Part shown: in pieces, positions 56,611-64,000 of the stretch
Layout: every line of letters starts with the position of its first letter
Numbering within the stretch: the stretch's first letter is position 1
Origin: Chloroflexota bacterium
GTDB taxonomy: Bacteria; Chloroflexota; UBA11872
Reading direction: 5' to 3'
DNA length: 64,000 nt
Assembly: GCA_022825895.1 (NCBI GenBank)
Contig: JAJDVX010000022.1
Span: forward strand, 124,001 to 188,000
The notes under the pieces: generated by a model
What the model was told of the DNA's origin: nothing
The model's database searches: none
What the model saw: only the letters and a program-made list of their open reading frames with translations
Translations under genes and position numbers: made by a program

Positions 56611-58310
56611 GCGCGGGCACGTCACCGATCCAGAGCTGGCTGGCGCGTCCGGCCTGGTTTGGCTGGTCGCGCGGCGAGTGGCTGCTGTACGCCCTCATCC
56701 TGGCGCTGGCCGCGAGCCTGCGTTTTTTTGACCTTGGCGAGCGGGTCTATCACCACGACGAAGCAATTCACGCCAAAGAGTCCAACGACATGATCAACGG
56801 CAAACAGTTCCGCTATGACCCCGCCTATCACGGTCCCCTGCTCTATTTCGGCAATGTGCTCGTGTTCCTGGCGGCCGGGGTCACCGATGCCATGGGGCGG
56901 GTGATCCCGGCGCTGTTCGGTGTAGCTTCGGTGGGTGCGCTGCTGATCTTCCGCCCGGAGCTGGGGCGCACCGGCACGCCGCTGGCCATGGCGGCCATGA
57001 CCCTCTCCACGTCGTTTCTTTACTACTCCCGATTCCTGCGCATGGACATTTACGTGGCGCTCTTCACCCTTCTGCTTGTCGGCTCGGTCATGCGCTATCT
57101 GGAGGCACCGCGACGGCGCTGGATTTACCTGGCCTGGGCGGCGCTGGGACTCTCGCTGGCGACGAAGGAGAACACCTTCATCCACGGCTTTGCGCTGCTG
57201 GTGGTTCTGATTGCCGCGGGTGGGCTGGCCGACCGCGCCAGACGCCGCGGCGCCAGCGCCTCTCCCTTGGGCGAACAGGCGCTCAACGCCTTTCGGTCGT
57301 TGGGCTACGACGTGGAGCACGTGGTCTACGGCGCCTTGACGTTCGTGCTGATCGTTTTCGCGTTCTATACGTCGTTCCTCACGCACCTACCGGGCTTTCG
57401 CGCCGCGTTTACCAGTTCCATCGAGTACTGGACCAGCGTTCATGAGTCCGAACGGGTCAATCAGCCGTGGTTCTACTACGCGATGTTCCTGGGTCTGTAT
57501 GAGCCCTTTGCGGTGGTCTTTGGCGTGGTCGCGTTGATCCGCGCGCGCCAAGCTCGTCACCTGCTGCCGCTGGTGCTGGGCGTGTGGATCGTGGTGACCT
57601 GGATCGTTTACTCCGGCGCTGGCGAAAAGGCGCCGTGGCTGGTTCTGCACCTGCTATGGCCGCCGCTGCTGCTGGCGTGTTGGTGGGTAGGCCGCTGGTT
57701 TGACGAACCCCGGCCTCGTGTTCCTCGACTCGTGGTGGGGCTGCTGAGCGCTGGGCTCCTGTGCTGGACGGTGTGGTACGCGATTCCGATCACGTACGAG
57801 CGCGGCAGCGTCCCCAACGATCTGGTCGTGTACGTGCAGACCACGGACGACGTAAAGGCGGTTGCCGCAATCGTTGATGAGGCCGCGAGGCGGACCGGAT
57901 TGGGCGACAAGCTGCCGCTGCTGATCGACAACAACTATGCGTGGCCGACCGTCTGGTACCTGCGCGACTACGCGGACGCGCTCTATACCAAGGACATGAA
58001 CCTCGAAGACGCCCAACAAGCGCAGATAGTGCTGATGTCCCCTTCGAGCGCCAACATCCTCGGCATTCAGCTTCCCGAGTACGTGGGCCGCGAAATGAAG
58101 CTGCGCTGGTGGTTCCCGGAACACACCTATAAGAGTTGGGGCCTGGGATTCCTGGGCGAGTTCCTGGCGGATCCGGAGGCGCGGCGTTCGTTCTTACACT
58201 GGTTGCTGACGCGCGAGGAGCCGCCCGTACCCAAGGGCTCGTATGACTTCATGCTGTATGTGCGGACGGACTTGCTGAAGGACGGGCCGCTGGGACCGTT
58301 CCGGCTGTGA
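56607..58310 (+). CDS. TIGR03663 family (Agl23-like) membrane protein
   Basis: 567 residues, about eleven helices. YHHDEAIHAKESNDMINGKQFRYDPAYHGP is the GT-C-like acidic motif of the Agl23/flippase-associated family. Usually beside DUF2298 proteins; role in glycan transfer or flipping is inferred. Starts at GTG within the preceding stop and ends in GTGA with the FAD enzyme. Confidence 0.92.
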   Translation: MSAGTSPIQSWLARPAWFGWSRGEWLLYALILALAASLRFFDLGERVYHHDEAIHAKESNDMINGKQFRYDPAYHGPLLYFGNVLVFLAAGVTDAMGRVIPALFGVASVGALLIFRPELGRTGTPLAMAAMTLSTSFLYYSRFLRMDIYVALFTLLLVGSVMRYLEAPRRRWIYLAWAALGLSLATKENTFIHGFALLVVLIAAGGLADRARRRGASASPLGEQALNAFRSLGYDVEHVVYGALTFVLIVFAFYTSFLTHLPGFRAAFTSSIEYWTSVHESERVNQPWFYYAMFLGLYEPFAVVFGVVALIRARQARHLLPLVLGVWIVVTWIVYSGAGEKAPWLVLHLLWPPLLLACWWVGRWFDEPRPRVPRLVVGLLSAGLLCWTVWYAIPITYERGSVPNDLVVYVQTTDDVKAVAAIVDEAARRTGLGDKLPLLIDNNYAWPTVWYLRDYADALYTKDMNLEDAQQAQIVLMSPSSANILGIQLPEYVGREMKLRWWFPEHTYKSWGLGFLGEFLADPEARRSFLHWLLTREEPPVPKGSYDFMLYVRTDLLKDGPLGPFRL

Positions 58311-59641
58311 AGGTTGTGATTGTTGGCGCCGGGATTACCGGGCTGGCGCTGGCGCATGAGCTGCTGAAGCGCAGGCACCAGGTGACGCTGGTGGAGGCGG
58401 CGCCGCGGCCGGGCGGAGAGCTGGCGACGGTGGAGGTGGGCGGGGAGCCGGTGGAGCGGTTCTATCACCACTTGTTCACGCACGACAGCTTCATGATCGG
58501 CCTGGCGGAGGAACTGGGGGTTGGCGACCGGCTGGAGTGGCCGGAGCCGGAGATGGGGTATTTCCTGGGTGGCCGGCTGTATCCGTTCACGTCGCCGCTG
58601 GATCTGCTGCGATTCGGAGCGTTGAGTCCGTGGGCGCGGCTGCGGCTGGGGCTTGGGTCGCTGCTGCTGCAGCGGCGATCGGACTACGGGCCATTTGAGG
58701 ACCTGACGGCGGCGGAGGTGTTGCCGCGATATATGGGGCGTGAGGCGTTTGAGGCGATATTCGCGTCAATGCTGCGGGCCAAGTTCGCGGGGCACTGGGA
58801 GTCGGTGTCGATGGCGTGGATGTGGGCGCGGCTGATGGCTCGGGCGCGCACGCGGACGCCGGACAAGCGGCGGGAGCGGCTGGGGTATTTCCGCGGAAGC
58901 TTCCGGGTGATCGTGGACGCACTGGCGGACTCGGTGCGGGCGCGCGGGGCGGACTTGCGGCTGGCTTCGCCGGTGCAGGAGATCACGATTGGCGAGCCCG
59001 GCGCGCCGGCGCTGCGGGTGAACGACGAGCCGCTGGAGGCCGACGCGGTGGTGGCGACGGTGGGATTGCCGATCATCCGGCGGTTGTTGCCGGCGTCACG
59101 TCGCGGGTTCACGGAGTCGCTGGCGGCTACGGCGTATGTGGGGGCGTGCGTGGCGCTGATCCAGATCCGGGAGCAGCTGTCGCGCTACTACTGGACGAAT
59201 ATCGGCGACCGGGATCTGCCGTTCGCGGGGCTGATCGAGCACACGAATTACGTGGATCGGGAGCGCTATGGCGGGAAGCGGCTGCTGTATGTGAGCAATT
59301 ACCTGCCGCCGGAGCACGAGTTCTTCCAGCTGGATGACGATGTGCTGATCGATCGGTTCGTGGATCCGATTGCGAAGGTGTTCCCGACGTTCCGGCGGGA
59401 GCATATCGAGGAGGCGTGGGTGTCGCGGGATCCGGTGGCGCAGCCGGTGATCGAGGCGGGATACCAGCGGCGGAAGCCGCCGTATGCGTCGCCGATTCCC
59501 GGGTTCTACATTTGCAATACGGCGCAGATCTACCCGGAGGACCGGGGGACGAATTACAACGTGCGGATTGCGAAGGAGTGCGCGGGGCAGCTGGAAGCGG
59601 ATGCGGCGAAGCTGGTGGCGCGGCGGGGTGTTGAAGGCTAA
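58307..59641 (+). CDS. FAD-dependent oxidoreductase (protoporphyrinogen oxidase-like)
   Basis: 444 residues. VVIVGAGITGLALAHELLKRRHQVTLVEAAPRPGGELATV is the FAD-binding Rossmann site with GG doublet, and EADAVVATVGLP plus the C-terminal FYICNTAQIYPEDRG complete the amine-oxidase-like fold. Translationally coupled to TIGR03663, so it may modify a lipid or sugar for that pathway. Convergent with comB, sharing CTAA. Confidence 0.88.
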   Translation: MKVVIVGAGITGLALAHELLKRRHQVTLVEAAPRPGGELATVEVGGEPVERFYHHLFTHDSFMIGLAEELGVGDRLEWPEPEMGYFLGGRLYPFTSPLDLLRFGALSPWARLRLGLGSLLLQRRSDYGPFEDLTAAEVLPRYMGREAFEAIFASMLRAKFAGHWESVSMAWMWARLMARARTRTPDKRRERLGYFRGSFRVIVDALADSVRARGADLRLASPVQEITIGEPGAPALRVNDEPLEADAVVATVGLPIIRRLLPASRRGFTESLAATAYVGACVALIQIREQLSRYYWTNIGDRDLPFAGLIEHTNYVDRERYGGKRLLYVSNYLPPEHEFFQLDDDVLIDRFVDPIAKVFPTFRREHIEEAWVSRDPVAQPVIEAGYQRRKPPYASPIPGFYICNTAQIYPEDRGTNYNVRIAKECAGQLEADAAKLVARRGVEG

Positions 59642-60366
59642 ATAGCGGGCCAGACCTGGATGCGGCCGTGGTGGCCGACTTCGGGGACTACCTGGGACGC
59701 GTCGACCTGGGCGCAAAAGGTCACGTCGTCCCAGAGGCCGACGGGCTTGAGCGCCAGGGCGCTGTGGGAGGCGGCGAGGGCTGCCTGGGTGGAGGGGTAG
59801 GCGTTGGTGACGTGGAGGGCGGTGAGGGCTGATTCGTCGAGGTTGAGGTCCGGTGACTTCTGTAGCAGGCGCTGGACGATGACGCCGGCGGTGTAGAGGT
59901 CGTCGAGGGCTAGGGCGCCAGAGCGGCCGGCGCAGGCGATGGTGATGGTTGGGACGTCGGGGTCGCCGAGCAGGCCTTCGGCGACGGCGCCGGCGTTGCG
60001 GAGGGCAGCGATGAAGATGCGGCGGGAGTGGCGCCAGCGTTCGATGGCGTAGGCGCCGTTGGTGGTGGAGAGGACGGCGCAGCGGCCGGTGAGGTCGATC
60101 TCCTGGAACCCGCGGGGGGAGTTGCCGTGGTCGAAGCCCTGGGGCGGGAGGCCGCCCCGTTCGCCGCAGAGGAGGGTGTTGGGGCCGAGTTGGTCTGCGG
60201 CCTGGCGGGCGGAGGCGACGTCGCCCGCGATCCAGACTTCGGGGTCGCCCGCTTCCGCCATGGCGATCAGGGTGGTGGTGGCGCGGATGACGTCGACGAC
60301 GGCGCAGACGCCGCGGGGATCGGGTTCGAGGGTTCCCGGTAGTAGTTCGACGCGGACGAGGGTCAC
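59638..60366 (-). CDS. comB: ComB family 2-phosphosulfolactate phosphatase
   Basis: About 242 residues from GTG 60366, overlapping the MATE gene stop as GTGA. VVDVIRATTT, CGERGGLPP and LSTTNGAYAI are the ComB motifs. Dephosphorylates 2-phosphosulfolactate in coenzyme M or sulfolactate metabolism; in bacteria often of unclear role. Confidence 0.9.
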   Translation of the reverse strand: MTLVRVELLPGTLEPDPRGVCAVVDVIRATTTLIAMAEAGDPEVWIAGDVASARQAADQLGPNTLLCGERGGLPPQGFDHGNSPRGFQEIDLTGRCAVLSTTNGAYAIERWRHSRRIFIAALRNAGAVAEGLLGDPDVPTITIACAGRSGALALDDLYTAGVIVQRLLQKSPDLNLDESALTALHVTNAYPSTQAALAASHSALALKPVGLWDDVTFCAQVDASQVVPEVGHHGRIQVWPAI

Positions 60367-61727
60367 AGGCGAATGGTCTTCCAGCGGCCGGAGGTGAAGC
60401 GGACGAGGGAGGCGATGGCGATGGTGACGTAGTTGACGCCGGCGCCGATCCACATGCCGGTGAGGCCGAAGCCGAGGACGAGGCCCAGGCCGAGGGCCAG
60501 GGGGACGCGGATGATCCAGAGGGCCAGCAGGGAGATCAGGAGCATGGCGCGGGTGTCGCCGGCGCCGCGGAGGGCGCCGGGCATGGTGGTGGCGACGCCC
60601 ACGAGCGGCATGAAGAGGGCGACGGTGCGCACGGGGAGTTCAGCGGCGTCGAGCACGGCGGGGTCGGTGGTGAAGGTGGATAGGAGGGCGCGCGGAAAGA
60701 GGAACATGAGCACGCCGACGGCGGTGGACACCAGGGTGGCGCCGATGGCGGCCTCGCGGCCATAGCGGTAGGCCAGTTGCGGATCGCGGGCGCCGAGGCT
60801 CTGGCCGACGGCGGTGGAGGCGGCGATGCCGAGGCCCAGTGACGGCATGTAGGCGAGCGAAATGATGGGGCCGACGACGTTCTGGGCGGCGAAGGAGACG
60901 GTGCCCAACTGCAGCCCGATGATGCTGAAGGCCATGATGCCGCCGACGGAGATGAACATCTCGCCGACGGCGGGGCCGGAGACCTTCATCAGGCGGCGTT
61001 GCATGATCCAGTCGGGGCGGTAGGAACCGAATGCCCCGGCGCGGTGGCGTGAGCGGTAGATGGTTGCGAGCATGAACACGGCGGTGGCCAGGCGCGCGAC
61101 GCCCATGGCCACGGCGATGCCGAGCAGGCCGAAGCCGGCGTTCACCAGGAGCAGGCCGATCACCAGGTCGACGGCGGCCATGAGCACGGAGCCGAGCATG
61201 GGGGTGCGGGTGTCGCCGACGCCGCGCTGGACGGCGCCGACCATGACCACCACGGTCTGCAAGGGGGCGCTGAGGGCGCTGATGGCCAGGTATGGGGCGG
61301 CCATGGCGACGATGTCCTCGGAGCCGCCGACCAGGCGCAGGATCGGGTCGGCCAGGAAGACCAGGACGAAGACGGAGATGAAGGAGGCGGCGACGGCGGT
61401 GAGCATGCCCTGGCGGCCGGCGGTGTGGGCGGTGTCGAGGTCGCGGGCGCCGTAGGAGCGGGCGACGAGGGCGAGGGCGCCGATGCTCATGCCGAAGAAC
61501 AGCGAGAAGGTGAAGAACATGAGGAAGTTGGAGATGCCGGCGGCGGCCAGGGCCTCGGCGCCGAGGCGGCCGGCGAGCGCCGTGTTGATCATGAACAGGG
61601 CGCTCTGCATCAGGTTTTCGAGCATGGCGGGCCAGCCGAGGGTGAAGAGGCGGCGGCGGATCTGGGGGAGGGTCAACTCGGGCTGGCCCCTGACGGGGGA
61701 CGATGCGACCGCGCGTGCGGACGGCAA
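60363..61727 (-). CDS. MATE family efflux transporter
   Basis: About 454 residues from TTG 61727, supported by GGGAG seven bases upstream; the 673-residue track ORF reads into non-coding DNA. Twelve helices in two related halves: LGWPAMLENLMQSALFMINTALAGRLG and SGPAVGEMFISVGGIMAFSIIG, with AAQNVVGPIISLAYMPSLGLGIA. Cation-coupled exporter. Confidence 0.9.
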   Translation of the reverse strand: MPSARAVASSPVRGQPELTLPQIRRRLFTLGWPAMLENLMQSALFMINTALAGRLGAEALAAAGISNFLMFFTFSLFFGMSIGALALVARSYGARDLDTAHTAGRQGMLTAVAASFISVFVLVFLADPILRLVGGSEDIVAMAAPYLAISALSAPLQTVVVMVGAVQRGVGDTRTPMLGSVLMAAVDLVIGLLLVNAGFGLLGIAVAMGVARLATAVFMLATIYRSRHRAGAFGSYRPDWIMQRRLMKVSGPAVGEMFISVGGIMAFSIIGLQLGTVSFAAQNVVGPIISLAYMPSLGLGIAASTAVGQSLGARDPQLAYRYGREAAIGATLVSTAVGVLMFLFPRALLSTFTTDPAVLDAAELPVRTVALFMPLVGVATTMPGALRGAGDTRAMLLISLLALWIIRVPLALGLGLVLGFGLTGMWIGAGVNYVTIAIASLVRFTSGRWKTIRL

Positions 61728-61824
61728 CCGGCTGCTCCCGTGCTTTGAGGTGGTGAAGGCGACCCATGCGGATTCTACGGCGGGGTGAGGAATGGGGCGG
61801 GGAAATGGGGGGCTCGCGCGCAAT

Positions 61825-61848
61825 AAGAGTTTCTTCCAAGAAACTCTT
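61825..61848. repeat. 24-nt inverted repeat upstream of MATE gene
   Basis: Arms AAGAGTTTCTT and AAGAAACTCTT are perfectly complementary around CC. AT-rich in a G-rich region; possible operator or hairpin in the MATE upstream region. Confidence 0.55.
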
Positions 61849-61983
61849 GAGGCGGCGCGGGGTGTGTTGGGGAAGGAGCGAGGGGGGAGTCGGAGGTTGG
61901 GAGCAGTTGGTCTGGTTGGGTGGCCAGGGGTGTGGTTCGACAGGCTCACCAGGGACGCCAGGTGAGGTTTGGTGGGTGGTTGC

Positions 61984-62398
61984 TGCTGGGTCCCCGCCCC
62001 GGATCGCGTCCCCTGGATCATGTCCAGGGCAGGCAGGGGCAGGCTCTCCGCGGGGATGACGGATTGGTTGCTGCTGCTTTGGCGAGGGTACGCGCGGCGG
62101 GCAGGGGGAGGGGGCGGGGCCGCGGGCGGGCGGCTGGCGGCGGACTTTGGTTTGGGGGTGAAGGGGGGAACTGTCTCCGGCTGGCCGGAGACAGTTTGGG
62201 CGGATTTTTTTGGCGGGTGGGGGTGTTGGAGAAGGGGAGAGGGTAGAGGGCAGAGGAGTGAGTGGGGGGAAAGGAGGTTGGGAGCATTTGGTCTGGCTGG
62301 GTTGCCAGGGGTGGCCTGGGTGCGCCGGGATTGCGCATGGTGCTGGGTCCCCGCCCCGGATCGCGTCCGGGGCAGGCTCTGCACGGGGATGACGGGTG
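61984..62398 (+). repeat. Dispersed repeat B, two copies
   Basis: GCTGGGTCCCCGCCCCGGAT starts both copies (about 61984-62064 and 62342-62398); both end CGGGGATGACGG. Copy 2 forms a GCCCCGGA/TCCGGGGC hairpin; copy 1 is interrupted by a smaller CCCTGGA/TCCAGGG hairpin. Related to 19871-19889. Confidence 0.75.
62169..62196. repeat. 28-nt hairpin, 13-bp arms
   Basis: AACTGTCTCCGGC and GCCGGAGACAGTT around TG, followed 8 bp later by a run of seven Ts on the plus strand. Could act as a terminator for plus-strand transcription or belong to a dispersed family. Confidence 0.65.
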
Positions 62399-62721
62399 GA
62401 GGAAGGGGCGAGGGCGGAAGGGGAAGGCGAGGAGTGAGCGTAGAGAAGTGAGAAGCGAGAGGCGGAAGGGACGGGAAGGAGAGAGCTGAGAGCAGTGAGA
62501 GGGGCAGGAAGGGGCGAGGGCAGGGACGTGAGATCGGAAGGGGACGGGCAGCGATGGGGAGAGGTTCAGGACGACGGCGAGCAGGGTGGCGAGGGGTGGG
62601 GGGAGCGGGAACGGGGCGGCGGCGAGGGGCATTGGGGGTGGGGCGGTATGTCTTACTCAGATAGAGTACGGCGTGGTACCGTGGAAGTCAAGGGCATGCG
62701 TGGGGACGGGTGGTGGGGGCT

Positions 62722-62782
62722 GGTGATGGGTGGTGGTGATGGGTGGCGGTGATGGGTGGTGGTGATGCGTGGTGGTGATGGT
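62722..62782 (+). repeat. 13-bp tandem repeat array, about 4.6 copies
   Basis: Unit GGTGATGGGTGGT in four full copies with single-base changes and a partial fifth. Likely length-variable. Confidence 0.85.
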
Positions 62783-63076
62783 TCGACTCGGTCCTTCGTG
62801 GAGTCCGGCCCGGCTGACCACGAACGGTTGAGGGCGGAGGTTGGGAGCAGTTGGTCTGGCTGGCTTGGCGGGGGATTGAGAGGCATCGAGCGCCTGGGGT
62901 GCTGGAAGCCAGGGGGCCTGGGGAAGGAGTGAGCTGAGAGTAGTGAGAAGTGAGAGACGAGGGGGACATGGGGAAGCGATCGGAGCCGGCGTCGCACGAC
63001 TTGGGGTGGGGGCGGCTGAGAGGGCGGGGGCTTGGGGAAGGAGTGAGCTGAGAGCACCTGTGTTGGGTGTCAAGGG

Positions 63077-64000
<924 letters not shown>

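Larger units (their letters stand above)
61892..62874 (+). repeat. Dispersed repeat A, three copies
   Basis: About 40-bp copies beginning GGAGGTTGGGAGCA, with TTTGGTCTGG or GTTGGTCTGG next, at 61892-61932, 62273-62313 and 62836-62874. Part of the gene-free region. Confidence 0.75.
61728..63076. other. Gene-free, G-rich repeat region
   Basis: About 1.35 kb with no credible gene. It has strong strand asymmetry, purine-rich on plus from about 62391 to 62640, and holds hairpins, dispersed repeats A and B, the 13-bp tandem array and an exact 22-bp pair (62919-62940, 63033-63054). It lies between MATE and the IS110 transposase. Confidence 0.7.

Noticed and set aside
60363-62384. 673-residue version of the MATE transporter
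   Set aside because: The first 219 residues are Pro/Ser/Arg-rich translation of the non-coding repeat region; the family starts near TTG 61727, which has an RBS.
62722-62782. CRISPR array
   Set aside because: Units are 13 bp, directly tandem, without spacers; no cas genes in the window.

Overview
The window is about 64 kb of high-GC, densely packed bacterial DNA, most likely from a Chloroflexota genome, possibly a marine SAR202-like or sponge-associated lineage. Three things point there. The DUF2298 (Chlor_Arch_YYY) and TIGR03663 (Agl23-like) membrane proteins sit side by side, a pair known mainly from Chloroflexi and Archaea. A Tat-type L,D-transpeptidase carries the aromatic/Gly repeat domain common in Chloroflexi. 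Phytanoyl-CoA dioxygenases, Gfo/Idh oxidoreductases, TIM-barrel isomerases and beta-hydroxyacid dehydrogenases are abundant. No rRNA or marker gene is present, so this is inference. Both ends cut a gene: an SDR on the left and an IS110-family transposase on the right.

Layout. 0-5 kb: partial SDR, beta-propeller glycosidase-like protein, L,D-transpeptidase, arsenate reductase and a membrane-anchored unknown, then an HD phosphohydrolase and a SnoaL-like protein. 5-12 kb (minus): secreted double-Cache protein, then icd-purE-DegT aminotransferase-DUF3604 in one tight run. 12-20 kb (minus): FMN reductase, two carbon-metabolism enzymes (HIBADH-type, HpcH/HpaI-type), a low-GC lipoprotein, nucleoside phosphorylase and katG. 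20-25.5 kb: the most rearranged part. One PhyH gene has a HicB-like gene inserted in a duplicated copy of its 5' region, and a DUF433/PIN-like toxin-antitoxin island inserted in a 418-bp duplication of its 3' end. 25.6-38 kb: rfbB, CPBP protease, tRNA-Arg, AKR, SuoX-like enzyme, two more PhyH genes, a split DipZ-like redoxin/CcdA pair, tRNA-Cys and a DEDDh exonuclease/GIY-YIG fusion. 38-42 kb (minus): a likely sugar-acid catabolic group (HIBADH type, TIM barrel, DapA type, SDR). 42-52.8 kb: PolX, a small zinc-ribbon protein with a leaderless-looking promoter, a second TIM barrel, two large membrane proteins, 3-hydroxyacyl-CoA dehydrogenase, a MATE-like exporter, HAD and YjbQ. 52.8-61.7 kb: solute-binding lipoprotein, the DUF2298/TIGR03663/FAD-oxidoreductase operon, ComB and MATE. 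61.7-64 kb: a gene-free, G-rich repeat region next to an IS110 transposase with an in-frame stop.

The main themes are oxidative and Fe/2OG catabolism of organic compounds, envelope polysaccharide or glycan export, and compact gene packing. Head-to-tail junctions often overlap by 4 nt with GTG or TTG starts, and five convergent pairs overlap by exactly 4 nt.
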